DNA from: Shewanella sp. KX20019 | GTDB taxonomy: Bacteria; Pseudomonadota; Gammaproteobacteria; Enterobacterales; Shewanellaceae | DNA length: 64,000 nt | Direction: 5' to 3' | Assembly (NCBI RefSeq): GCF_016757755.1 | Contig: NZ_CP068437.1 | Location: forward strand, 3,224,001-3,288,000 | Part shown: one piece after another, positions 42,712-51,987 of the stretch | Numbering within the stretch: position 1 is the stretch's first letter | Layout of the letters: each line of letters starts with the position of its first letter | The notes under the pieces: model-generated | Told to the model about the DNA's origin: nothing | Databases searched by the model: none | Seen by the model: only the letters and a program-made list of their open reading frames with translations | Translations under genes and position numbers: made by a program

Positions 42712-44226
42712 TTACGGGTGACAAACATTATGCATCTCTAAGTTGGTACCAATATCTTTGCTACGATTTGCTTTGGCATCATCGTTACGCAATTGCGTTA
42801 GGTAGTCCAAATATTCTTGGTTTACGTCATTAGTGACATATTTACCATCGAATACTGAGGTTTCAAAACGCTTAATTGAGGGATTCTGTTGACGAACCGC
42901 TTCAATCAAATCAGGCAATGACTGGAAGATCATACCATCAGCACCAATCAACTTGGTGATCTCTTCTACATCACGACCATGAGCAATAAGCTCGTTGGTC
43001 GTTGGCATATCAATGCCGTAGACGTTGGGGAAGCGAATTTCAGGTGCTGCAGAAGCAAAGTATACTTTTTTGGCGCCTGCATCGCGTGCCATCTGAATGA
43101 TCTGCTCAGACGTGGTACCACGTACAATTGAATCATCAACCAAGAGTACATTCTTGTCTTTAAATTCAGCGTTAATCGCATTCAGTTTACGACGGACCGA
43201 TTTTTTACGCTCTTGCTGACCAGGCATAATAAATGTGCGGCCGATATAGCGGTTTTTAACGAAACCTTGACGATATGGAAGATCCATATGACGAGCAATT
43301 TCTAAGGCGATATCACAAGATGTTTCGGGAATAGGGATCACTACGTCAATGTCATGATCTTCCCACTCTTTCTTTATCTTTTCACCCAACATGGTACCCA
43401 TATTAACGCGGCTACCGTATACCGAAACCTTGTCTATTGTTGAGTCTGGACGAGCAAAATAAACAAACTCAAAAATACAGGGGGCATAGCTTGGCGAATG
43501 AGCACACTGACGAGTATGAAGCTCACCTTTAAGGCTGATATACACAGCTTCACCGGGAGCTACATCGCGCATAAACTCAAAACCAACCGCATCCAGTGCC
43601 ACACTTTCAGAAGCGACCATGTACTCGGTGCCCGTTGGCGTTTCATGTTTACCTAACACCAAGGGACGAATACCGAATGGATCTCTAAATGCAACAAGAC
43701 CTTGGCCTAGAATCATCGCAACAACAGCATATGCACCGCGAGTGAGTTCATGGACCTTGGTCACACTGTTGAATACTTCGTCTGCAGTTAACTCTTGGCT
43801 AGTCGTATGCTGAAGCTCATCGGCGAGCAAGTTAAGTAACACCTCTGAGTCAGAGGTGGTATTAACGTGACGACGCTGCTTAAGTAGGCGCTCATGCAGC
43901 TCAACCGTATTGGTTAAATTACCGTTGTGCGCTAATGAGATACCAAAAGGAGAGTTCACATAAAATGGCTGAGCTTCAGAAGCACTCGAGCTCCCTGCCG
44001 TTGGATAACGCACATGACCAATACCCGCACTGCCTTGCAGGCGTTGCATATGCTTTGGTTCAAATACGTCTTTCACCAAGCCATTGGCTTTACGTAGTCT
44101 AAACGCATATCCGTCTACGGTCACAATGCCAGCAGCATCCTGTCCACGATGCTGAAGCACGGTCAATGCATCATAAATGGTTTGATTAACCGATGACTGA
44201 CCAACTATTCCGACAATACCACACAT
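42712..44226 (-). CDS. purF: Amidophosphoribosyltransferase
   Basis: 504 residues. First committed step of purine synthesis: PRPP + glutamine to phosphoribosylamine. N-terminal Ntn glutaminase, MCGIVGIVG, with Cys2 as nucleophile after Met removal; C-terminal phosphoribosyltransferase with the PRPP loop VLLVDDSIVRGTTS. Gene order cvpA-purF is as in E. coli, 98 nt apart. No clear PurR operator was found by eye. Confidence 0.98.
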   Translation of the reverse strand: MCGIVGIVGQSSVNQTIYDALTVLQHRGQDAAGIVTVDGYAFRLRKANGLVKDVFEPKHMQRLQGSAGIGHVRYPTAGSSSASEAQPFYVNSPFGISLAHNGNLTNTVELHERLLKQRRHVNTTSDSEVLLNLLADELQHTTSQELTADEVFNSVTKVHELTRGAYAVVAMILGQGLVAFRDPFGIRPLVLGKHETPTGTEYMVASESVALDAVGFEFMRDVAPGEAVYISLKGELHTRQCAHSPSYAPCIFEFVYFARPDSTIDKVSVYGSRVNMGTMLGEKIKKEWEDHDIDVVIPIPETSCDIALEIARHMDLPYRQGFVKNRYIGRTFIMPGQQERKKSVRRKLNAINAEFKDKNVLLVDDSIVRGTTSEQIIQMARDAGAKKVYFASAAPEIRFPNVYGIDMPTTNELIAHGRDVEEITKLIGADGMIFQSLPDLIEAVRQQNPSIKRFETSVFDGKYVTNDVNQEYLDYLTQLRNDDAKANRSKDIGTNLEMHNVCHP

Positions 44227-44324
44227 GGGTAAGCTTCCTCATTGTAAGATGTTCTATTATTTAAATATTTTTGCTTTAGTTAAGCAGCTGCTTAGCTAAA
44301 GACCAAATAATGCTTTAGTGCATT

Positions 44325-44813
44325 TTATATTTTGGGTACAAAGCTTGAGGTGTTTTCCAAGTAGTCAAAGAACCACTGGATCACAACTCCAAATTCGGGC
44401 ACGAGCGTTGAATCCTGCCACCAATCTGTATTGGGTGCTCCGGTAAAAGCATCCAAGAAAAAAAGTATTGCGCTGACAATAAGTGCGCCTCGAAGTGCAC
44501 CAAAGCACAATCCGAGCACTCTATCAGTGCCAGACAAACCGGTCTTTGAGACCAATTGACCAATTAAATAGTTGACTAACGCGCCAAGAATGAGAGTTGA
44601 AACAAACAGAATAGCGACCGCGACGCCATTGCGAACGAGTTCATCTTGCATCTGAGTGAGATGAGTGGCGAGTTTGAGGTAAAACTGACTGGCGATGAAA
44701 AATGCGGCAAACCACACTACGAGTGACATCGCTTCTTTTACAAAGCCACGTACTAAACTGATCAGCGTTGACAGTCCAATAACGATTAATATGGCGTAAT
44801 CAATCCAAACCAT
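44325..44813 (-). CDS. cvpA: Colicin V production protein homologue CvpA
   Basis: 162 residues with four membrane helices. MVWIDYAILIVIGLSTLISLVRGFVKEAMSL is the standard CvpA start, and SGTDRVLGLCFGALRGAL the standard middle. Linked in other species to envelope stress tolerance. Directly upstream of purF. Confidence 0.96.
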   Translation of the reverse strand: MVWIDYAILIVIGLSTLISLVRGFVKEAMSLVVWFAAFFIASQFYLKLATHLTQMQDELVRNGVAVAILFVSTLILGALVNYLIGQLVSKTGLSGTDRVLGLCFGALRGALIVSAILFFLDAFTGAPNTDWWQDSTLVPEFGVVIQWFFDYLENTSSFVPKI

Positions 44814-44928
44814 TGAAGAGTATATCCGGCATAGGGTTTAAGACGGCGCGATTCTAACAGAGACCGAGTTATTTCACACGCTTTAGGCACGAAATTACTA
44901 TTTCTCGGATAAGGACAATCACACCTTG

Positions 44929-45534
44929 TTATTTTTCGACAGGGTTGTATGCCACAATGCGGCCTTTCAACTTTGTCAGTTTTTCAATATCAGACTGCAT
45001 TGCAACTAATTTGTCTTTGGCTATATTCGGTCCGACAAACACTTTGGTCAACTGGCCATCAATGGGCTTTGTCGGCAAAGTATAAGCAGTAAAGCCTTTA
45101 TTACGTAAGCGTTTAACGAGTGCTTTTACGTTTGCTGCATTGTTAAAACTGCCTAGCTGAATCGTCCATGCTTTGGCGTTAGAGCCAGCCACTTTTTTAC
45201 TGACGGTGGCACTGGTGCTTTCCACTTTAACCACCGCTTTGTTAACGTCAGCTGTAGACTCAAGGGTAACCGCTACTTGGTCTTGTTTTTTTGCTGGCTC
45301 AATTTTCCAACTATCATCGCCATTTGAAACAATTGATTCATCAGTATTGATCTCTAACGTCTCAATAGTTTGCGGCGGTAATGCTGCGTCCTCGACCTCT
45401 GGTCTTAACGGGATCTCAGCAAACTGTTCCTCTTGACGCTGCTTTTTACCGTCAAGAATATCAGGCAAAAAAATCACACCTAAGGCGACAATAACAATCA
45501 CACCCACTAGACGATTTTGAAAATGACTAGACAA
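44929..45534 (-). CDS. dedD: SPOR-domain protein DedD
   Basis: 201 residues. One N-terminal membrane anchor (9-24, with inside basic residues), a variable acidic linker, and a C-terminal SPOR domain (about 120-200: WTIQLGSFNNAANVKALVKRLRNKGFTAY) that binds denuded septal peptidoglycan. Acts in cell division. Overlaps the folC stop by 8 nt. Confidence 0.93.
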   Translation of the reverse strand: MSSHFQNRLVGVIVIVALGVIFLPDILDGKKQRQEEQFAEIPLRPEVEDAALPPQTIETLEINTDESIVSNGDDSWKIEPAKKQDQVAVTLESTADVNKAVVKVESTSATVSKKVAGSNAKAWTIQLGSFNNAANVKALVKRLRNKGFTAYTLPTKPIDGQLTKVFVGPNIAKDKLVAMQSDIEKLTKLKGRIVAYNPVEK

Positions 45535-46807
45535 AACTCTCTCCCTTTAGCAACTCTTTAAAAGCTGCCACGGTATAAAATGAACCAAAAACAATCACCA
45601 TATCGTCGCCTTTTGCATCTTGTTTAACAGCATTCCAAGCTGCGCCAATGGTCGCAAAGCAACTCGCTTGACTATCAAGGGGCAATAACGCTTTTAATGC
45701 TAACGCAGTGGCGCCACGCGGAACATTTAAATCACTAAGATACCAATGTGTTATGTCTAATGACAGCTCTGAAAGCACCGCTGTTGCATCTTTATCTTTT
45801 AACATGCCACAAATGGCAAATAAGCGCTGCTTACTGACATTTTCTAAGCGAGAACGTAAATACCGCGCAGCGTGGGGGTTGTGCGCCACATCCACCATGA
45901 CACGCGGTTTATCGCACACATGTTCTAAACGTCCTGCGAGCTGAGTATTACCCACGGCATCAGCAATAGCAGCTTTATCGATGTCTGGGGATAGATGCTC
46001 TAGCACCGCTATTGCGGTTGCAGCATTGGGTTGCGGCAACTTTGGTAATGGTAGTGAATTCAAATTGAAGTGCTGGCCGCTATAATGCCAATCGGCTCCG
46101 TGGCACGTATAGTTGAACTCATGCCCGACTCGGTATAGGTTAGCCGAAATGCTTTGTGCATAGTCAATCAGTGTTTGTGGACAATCTGGCTCACCGACAA
46201 TAGCCGCTCGTCCAGCCCTGAATATTCCCGCTTTTTCAGCGGCGACTAACTCACGCGTATCACCTAAATACTCTTGATGGTCGAGATCTATCGAGGTCAC
46301 AACACTGATATCGGCATCAATAATGTTGGTGGCGTCGAGTCGTCCACCTAAGCCTACTTCGAGTAAAATAACATCAAGATGTTCCCGCTTAAACAGCACA
46401 AGTCCTGCAAGGGTTGCGTATTCAAAGAAACTTAAGGAGATGTCAGTACGGGCGGATTCGATTGCCTCAAAAGCGCTAACAAGCGCCTCATCTGTTGCAT
46501 CTACACCGTTGATCCGCACGCGCTCATTGTAATGGAGCAGATGAGGCGAGCTGTATACTCCCACTGTTTTGCCTGTTTGTTGCAATGCAGCTTCGATCAT
46601 GGCACAGGTCGTTCCCTTGCCATTGGTCCCCGCAACAGTGACAACTTTAGTCATACCAAGCTCTGTGAGCCCTAGACGAGAAGCAACCTCTGATACGCGT
46701 ACAAGGCCCATATCAATCTCTGTTGGATGAATAGCCAACAGGTAATCGAGCCAAGTGTTCAATGCTGCCTGCGCTTTGGGGGCAACCTGTTTCATCGATT
46801 CAGTCAC
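45527..46807 (-). CDS. folC: Folylpolyglutamate synthase / dihydrofolate synthase
   Basis: 426 residues, Mur-ligase-type fold. P-loop VAGTNGKGTTCAMIE at about 52-66, YSSPHLLHYNERVRING, VGLGGRLDATN and the C-terminal DVAHNPHAARYL signature. Adds glutamate to folates. It starts 4 nt after the truA stop. In E. coli and Vibrio, accD lies between truA and folC; it is absent here. Confidence 0.96.
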   Translation of the reverse strand: MTESMKQVAPKAQAALNTWLDYLLAIHPTEIDMGLVRVSEVASRLGLTELGMTKVVTVAGTNGKGTTCAMIEAALQQTGKTVGVYSSPHLLHYNERVRINGVDATDEALVSAFEAIESARTDISLSFFEYATLAGLVLFKREHLDVILLEVGLGGRLDATNIIDADISVVTSIDLDHQEYLGDTRELVAAEKAGIFRAGRAAIVGEPDCPQTLIDYAQSISANLYRVGHEFNYTCHGADWHYSGQHFNLNSLPLPKLPQPNAATAIAVLEHLSPDIDKAAIADAVGNTQLAGRLEHVCDKPRVMVDVAHNPHAARYLRSRLENVSKQRLFAICGMLKDKDATAVLSELSLDITHWYLSDLNVPRGATALALKALLPLDSQASCFATIGAAWNAVKQDAKGDDMVIVFGSFYTVAAFKELLKGESFV

Positions 46808-46811
46808 AGCG

Positions 46812-47597
46812 TTAGTCCAACATAAATAGCGGGCCTAGGGCCAACTTTGGCAATTCAAATTGTTCAGGGTAAGTCACATCAACTAAATACAATCCATTTG
46901 GCTTGGCAGTGGCAGCCGCTTTTGATCTGTCTTTTAATGCTAATAATGTATTAACCCACTCCTGCGGCTGATTTCCCTTACCAATTTCAAGCAAGGTGCC
47001 GACAATGTTGCGTACCATGTGATGTAAAAAGGCATTGGCTTTAATATCAACGCAGATATACATGCCTTGGCGAGTGACATTGACCTCATGCACTTCACGA
47101 AATGGCGTTTTAGATTGGCATTGCAACGCTCTAAAACTGGTAAAGTCATGCTCACCGACAAATAATTGCGCCGCTGCATGCATCTTATTTTCATCAATCT
47201 CACCGCGGTAGTGGCTTACACCACGTCGCAAAATGCCTGGACGGAGTTGATGGTTATAGATCATATAGCGGTAACGTCTAGCGGTGGCTGAAAAACGCGC
47301 ATGAAACTCATCATCCACCACTTTAACCCAACGCACAGCAATATCATCAGGTAAGTTAACGTTTACCCCTAATGTCCACGCTGATTCTTTACGGATGGCA
47401 TTAGTTTCAAAATGAACCACCTGCCCAGTGCCATGTACTCCGGTGTCTGTTCTGCCGGCACATTGAACCGTAATCGGTTCATTGGCCACTTTAGAGAGGG
47501 CTTTTTCTAACTGGGCCTGCACAGAGTCTACATCGAGTTGCCGTTGCCAGCCGAAATATTGACTACCATCATACTCTATACCTAACGCAACCCGCAT
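46812..47597 (-). CDS. truA: tRNA pseudouridine(38-40) synthase
   Basis: 261 residues. Catalytic Asp51 in CAGRTDTGVHG; MRVALGIEYDGSQYFGWQRQ start and FLHHMVRNIVGTLLEIGKG near the end are typical. Converts U38-U40 of the tRNA anticodon arm to pseudouridine. AAGAGGTG precedes the ATG. Confidence 0.97.
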   Translation of the reverse strand: MRVALGIEYDGSQYFGWQRQLDVDSVQAQLEKALSKVANEPITVQCAGRTDTGVHGTGQVVHFETNAIRKESAWTLGVNVNLPDDIAVRWVKVVDDEFHARFSATARRYRYMIYNHQLRPGILRRGVSHYRGEIDENKMHAAAQLFVGEHDFTSFRALQCQSKTPFREVHEVNVTRQGMYICVDIKANAFLHHMVRNIVGTLLEIGKGNQPQEWVNTLLALKDRSKAAATAKPNGLYLVDVTYPEQFELPKLALGPLFMLD

Positions 47598-47723
47598 TAC
47601 ACACCTCTTAACTCAGTTCAACTATGTTTAAGCAACAACGCCAAAATACTGTTCGACGCTATCGGTAAACGAAATCATTTAATAGGCGGCGATTCTAGCA
47701 TAACCGCGGCAAACGATAAGCAT

Positions 47724-47750
47724 AAAAAAGGCGCCTTAGGCGCCGTTTTT
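47724..47750. terminator. Terminator after fimV
   Basis: GGCGCC-TTA-GGCGCC flanked by A6 and T5 tracts (on the minus strand the T run follows the stem). It separates fimV from truA, which therefore needs its own promoter in 47598-47723. Confidence 0.88.
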
Positions 47751-47761
47751 AACTGATTATT

Positions 47762-50700
47762 TTACACTAACTCTTTTATCAATCCCGCCGCTTCCTCTTG
47801 CTGTCTATCATTGCCATCAAGCTCAACCTCTTTAAGCAGGGCACGGGCACTATCATTGTCGTCAATTTCAATATAGGCGCGGGCTAAATCAAGTTTGGCA
47901 TTAATTGAATTTTCCGCGTCATCAACGTCAACCATTGAGGTATTGCCCATTAATGCATCTAGCTCACCCATATCGACGTCTAACTCTTGATAAAGATCGC
48001 TTTCGACATTGTCTTCATCTGCTTCATTGAGTAATCGGTCAATATCGATAAAGCCGTTGTCCTTTTGGAAAGACGTTAAGTCATGCTCAGGAATAACACT
48101 TTCTGAAGCCTTCACTTCGTTAGCATCGAGTGCGGCTAATGCCTGATCAACCGTTAGCTTGTCATCATCGATAATAAACGAATTAATGTCATCTTCGTCC
48201 TCAGCCTCGACACCTGATGACCCGGTAGCAGCAAGTGCACTAAGCAACTCATCATCGGTTAATGTTGAATCTGTCAATTCAGTAGCTGCGGCGTCCCAAT
48301 CAAGTGTTTCTGGCTCAATCTTTTTGGGGCCTTTTAGATCATCAAAGAAACCACTGTCTTTTCCCGATGTATCACTTGGCACTATTGGCGTCGAGCTAAA
48401 CTCAAGCATGTTGTCATGCTCTTGGTTCGAGTCTAGTAGAGGTTCCTCATTAATATCGCTAGCAACATCAGTTTCAACATTGCTTTTGAGCTCAGGAAAC
48501 TCTGTTGTCTCTAGCTCAGTGGTATCAAAGTCCAAACTAAAATCAACATCAGTGGTCTCATCGACGGCACTCATGCTGTTTTTGTCACTATCAAGTTCGT
48601 TAAGCACATCATCTGCTGATGTCTCTGACAAACTAAACTCTGCTAATAAGTTATCGAGTTCATTCTCTTTTGCGGGTTGCTCTGGAACTTCTGTTTCTAA
48701 CTCTGCAGCAATATCATCAATTAATGCGATTGACTCTTGCGGAAAATGCAGTGCATTTTCATCGACTGGAGCTTCCAGATCCGCAAGCAACGAATCCAAT
48801 TCGTTATCTAACTCCGCATCATTAGTACTTATATCATCGACACTAAGATCAAGCTCAGCAGCAATTTCTAACGGTAGCTCAAGTTCAGCTGCGACTTCGT
48901 CTGACAATGTATCTATATCAGCATCATTGGCCAGTTCCTCTTGCTCATCAGCGTTAATATCAAACTCTGCAAGTAGCGAATCTAAGTCATCGTTGTTTGT
49001 AATTTGCTCATCAACCTTAACCTCTGGACTATTAGCGGCTATCAGTGCATCTAAGTCATCAAGTTCAGACTCGCTGTTAACCACTTCGTCTATAGGCTGT
49101 TGAGTTGTTTCTTCATCAAAACCCGCTAATAAAGCATCAATATCATCCTCAGCAGAGACGGGCTCTTCACTGAAACCCGCAAGTAGTGCATCGATATCAT
49201 CCTCTTCTGCGATGACATCAGTCTTAGGCTCTTCATCAAAACCAGCCAACAATGCATCAAGATCATCACCTTCTGTTATGACATCAGCCTTAGGCTCTTC
49301 ATCAAAACCAGACAATAATGCATCAAGATCATCACCTTCTGTTATGACATCAGCCTTAGGCTCTTCATCAAAACCAGACAATAATGCATCAAGGTCATCA
49401 TCTTCTGTTATGACATCAGCCTTAGGCTCTTCGTCAAAACCAGACAACAACGCATCAAGGTCATCACCTTCTGCAGTGACATCAGCCTTAGGCTCTTCGT
49501 CAAAACCAGACAACAACGCATCAAGGTCATCACCTTCTGTTATGACATCAGCCTTAGGCTCTTCATCAAAACCAGATAACAATGCATCAAGGTCATCATC
49601 TTTTTCTGTCGATGGCTGCCCGTCGTCAGCGTTACCATCTTGCTCACCCATCGCTTCAGCCCATAGATCATCTAACGATTGACCTTCATCTGCAGCTTCT
49701 TCAACTACAAATTCAGATGAGTCATTTGTATTTGGCTGTTCGATCTCGTTCATTGACTCAACAGGATCATTAGCCTGCTCTGGGTCTAAATGTATTGCTA
49801 GGCTTTCATCGGCATCAGACTCCTTCAATGCTCCTATATCTTTTTCAGTCAATGCATCTGCTTGATTGGTATCAGATACATTATCAGCCTCAACGTTGCC
49901 GTCATTGTCATTGCGGCGACGTATAAACATCCAGAAAAGGCCGAGTATAAGGAGAGCTGGCACCACAGCGCCTAAGATAAGCCACAGTGGGTTGTCCATC
50001 AATGATCGCCAAATCGTCGATGTAGGTTGCTCTTTGGGCTGGCTCAGTACATCAATCTTTTCTTGCTTGGCTACAACATCACTCTTAAGCGCTGCTATCT
50101 CAGCATTTTTATCTTGCAATGCTTGCTTTAACAGCGAATTTTCGGCTTGTAATTCCGAGATCTGCTCTTGAAAGGATTCAGTATCTGTTGAGCCGATGGT
50201 AATTTCGTCGGTAGCACGAGCCAATTCATCAGTCAGTGCCAAATTAAGTGTTTGTGCCTGTTCAAGCTCTTCAGTGAGTGATTTAATTTCAGCGCTTGTT
50301 TCGCTTGGCTTAGTGACCGTTTTTACTGTGGACTCAACGGCTGGCTTAACAATATTTTTTGAGATGGTTTTGGTAGGTTTGACATCTGTTTGCGCTGTAG
50401 ACGACCAACCACGATCATTATTTTGAGCACGTTTTTTGGCAACAGATTTGGATACCTGCTGCATGACGTCTTTTGACGGCACCAGCAAAATCATTCCACG
50501 TTCTAGGCTATTGTAATTTTTACCACTAAAAGCATGAGGGTTGGCGTCAAACAACGCCGACATCACTTGATAAACAGTCACGCTATTATCAGGTTTTACC
50601 GCTTGTGCAATACTCCAAAAAGTATCAGATGATGTTGTAGGACCATATTGTCGCTTAACTATTTTACTTTGGCCTTCAGGACCGGTGATCTTTAATGATT

Positions 50701-50791
50701 CTGCAGCTGCTGTATCAATAGAGGGTCCAACAGTGAAGACAATTAAAACGACGGCAAAAATGCCAACAAAATGCGAAGTGCGAAAGTTCAT
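47762..50791 (-). CDS. fimV: FimV-family polar hub protein
   Basis: 1009 residues. Signal/anchor segment (about 8-30), a FimV LysM-like domain (to about 115) with TFWSIAQ and LERGMILLVPS, a coiled coil (about 160-235), a membrane helix (PLWLILGAVVPALLILGLFWMFI), and then a very acidic cytosolic region with 22-residue repeats. The end is a TPR-like FimV C-terminal domain (LDLARAYIEIDDNDSARALLKEV). Organises polar pili, flagella or chemosensory proteins in other species. ATG 50791 has GAAGGA in front; an ATG 10 codons earlier does not start a signal segment. Confidence 0.93.
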   Translation of the reverse strand: MNFRTSHFVGIFAVVLIVFTVGPSIDTAAAESLKITGPEGQSKIVKRQYGPTTSSDTFWSIAQAVKPDNSVTVYQVMSALFDANPHAFSGKNYNSLERGMILLVPSKDVMQQVSKSVAKKRAQNNDRGWSSTAQTDVKPTKTISKNIVKPAVESTVKTVTKPSETSAEIKSLTEELEQAQTLNLALTDELARATDEITIGSTDTESFQEQISELQAENSLLKQALQDKNAEIAALKSDVVAKQEKIDVLSQPKEQPTSTIWRSLMDNPLWLILGAVVPALLILGLFWMFIRRRNDNDGNVEADNVSDTNQADALTEKDIGALKESDADESLAIHLDPEQANDPVESMNEIEQPNTNDSSEFVVEEAADEGQSLDDLWAEAMGEQDGNADDGQPSTEKDDDLDALLSGFDEEPKADVITEGDDLDALLSGFDEEPKADVTAEGDDLDALLSGFDEEPKADVITEDDDLDALLSGFDEEPKADVITEGDDLDALLSGFDEEPKADVITEGDDLDALLAGFDEEPKTDVIAEEDDIDALLAGFSEEPVSAEDDIDALLAGFDEETTQQPIDEVVNSESELDDLDALIAANSPEVKVDEQITNNDDLDSLLAEFDINADEQEELANDADIDTLSDEVAAELELPLEIAAELDLSVDDISTNDAELDNELDSLLADLEAPVDENALHFPQESIALIDDIAAELETEVPEQPAKENELDNLLAEFSLSETSADDVLNELDSDKNSMSAVDETTDVDFSLDFDTTELETTEFPELKSNVETDVASDINEEPLLDSNQEHDNMLEFSSTPIVPSDTSGKDSGFFDDLKGPKKIEPETLDWDAAATELTDSTLTDDELLSALAATGSSGVEAEDEDDINSFIIDDDKLTVDQALAALDANEVKASESVIPEHDLTSFQKDNGFIDIDRLLNEADEDNVESDLYQELDVDMGELDALMGNTSMVDVDDAENSINAKLDLARAYIEIDDNDSARALLKEVELDGNDRQQEEAAGLIKELV
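49084..49597 (-). repeat. 66-bp tandem repeats within fimV
   Basis: Six near-identical copies of a 22-residue unit (DDLDALLSGFDEEPKADVITEG) and two degenerate ones. The unit resembles acidic D-LDALL motifs. The DNA is nearly identical among several copies, so copy number may vary between strains. Confidence 0.9.
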
Positions 50792-50913
50792 CAATCCTTC
50801 CCTTTGAAGCGTAGGAGTCACTGTTTTAGCGACAAGCTTTAGGCAATTGTATTTATTGAGATTACTATAAACTAGATTAAGATGCCCTGCTACTGTTCAC
50901 AACTCTAAAACAT

Positions 50914-50941
50914 AAAAAGCCCACGTAATGCGGGCTTTTTA
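50914..50941 (-). terminator. Terminator after asd
   Basis: AAAAAGCCC and GGGCTTTTT enclose ACGTAATGC; 28 nt after the asd stop on the minus strand. Confidence 0.85.
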
Positions 50942-50968
50942 GGCGATTATGCTCAATGCAAAACCTAA

Positions 50969-51985
50969 TTAATAATAATCTCGGATCAAGACTTCAGCGA
51001 TTTGAACACTGTTTAAGGCGGCACCTTTACGAATATTATCAGAGACAACCCAAAGGTTTATGCCATTGTCGTGAGAAATATCTTTTCTGACTCGGCCAAC
51101 ATAGACAGGATCAGTCCCCGCGCCGTCAGTAACTGCCGTCGGGTAATCTTCATCAGACTCAAACAACTCAACGCCTGCAGCACCTCTCAACACAGCCTTA
51201 ACATCTTCAGCGTCGACAGGTTGTAATGTTTCAAGGTGAATAGCTTCTGAGTGACCATAAAATACCGGCACACGTACAGCAGTTGGGTTTACTACGATAC
51301 TTTCGTCACCGAAGATTTTTTGTGTTTCCCACACCATCTTCATCTCTTCTTTGGTGTAGCCATTATCCATAAACTTATCAATTTGCGGCAATACGTTAAA
51401 CGCAATTTGCTTTGAATAGGTTTTGGGTTCAATAGGCAAACCTTGAAGCAACTTAGAACACTGTGTTGCTAGCTCTTCAACTGACTTTTTGCCTGAACCT
51501 GAAACAGACTGGTATGTCGCGACATTAATGCGCGAGATCCCAAAGGCATCATGAATGGGTTTAAGTGCCACCAGCATTTGAATGGTCGAGCAGTTAGGAT
51601 TGGCAATGATATTGCGATTTCTAAAGTCAGCTATGGCTTCTGGGTTCACTTCAGGAACCACTAATGGAACATCTATGTCATATCTGAAGTGCGAGGTGTT
51701 ATCGATAACAACGCATCCCTGCTCTGCAGCAATAGGCGCCCATTTTTCAGATACATCACCACCAGCGGAGAAGAAGCCAATTTGAGCTTGCGACCAGTCA
51801 AAGGTATCCACGTCTAAAATCTCAACCTGTTTACCATGGAAGCTGACCGTATTACCGGCACTACGACTGCTGGCTAGAGGGTACAAATTTGCGATCGGAA
51901 AATTGCGCTCTTCGAGGATCTCAATCATTGTTTGACCCACTGCGCCCGATGCACCTAATACGACAACATTATATTCCTGCGACAT
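50969..51985 (-). CDS. asd: Aspartate-semialdehyde dehydrogenase
   Basis: 338 residues, the usual length. NADP loop GASGAVG (11-17), catalytic C132 in NPNCSTIQM, and the SVSGSGKKS segment. Makes aspartate semialdehyde for lysine, methionine, threonine and peptidoglycan. The presence of the catalytic Cys argues for a true Asd rather than the inactive Usg paralogue. The start is set at MSQEYNV; the frame is open 14 codons upstream into pdxB. Two nt after pdxB, so probably cotranscribed. Confidence 0.95.
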   Translation of the reverse strand: MSQEYNVVVLGASGAVGQTMIEILEERNFPIANLYPLASSRSAGNTVSFHGKQVEILDVDTFDWSQAQIGFFSAGGDVSEKWAPIAAEQGCVVIDNTSHFRYDIDVPLVVPEVNPEAIADFRNRNIIANPNCSTIQMLVALKPIHDAFGISRINVATYQSVSGSGKKSVEELATQCSKLLQGLPIEPKTYSKQIAFNVLPQIDKFMDNGYTKEEMKMVWETQKIFGDESIVVNPTAVRVPVFYGHSEAIHLETLQPVDAEDVKAVLRGAAGVELFESDEDYPTAVTDGAGTDPVYVGRVRKDISHDNGINLWVVSDNIRKGAALNSVQIAEVLIRDYY

Positions 51986-51987
51986 AA

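Noticed and set aside
48159..49682. Long Ser-rich frames opposite fimV
   Set aside because: They mirror the acidic repeats of fimV (Asp/Glu codons read backwards as Ser/Phe/Ile), are low-complexity and lack start signals.
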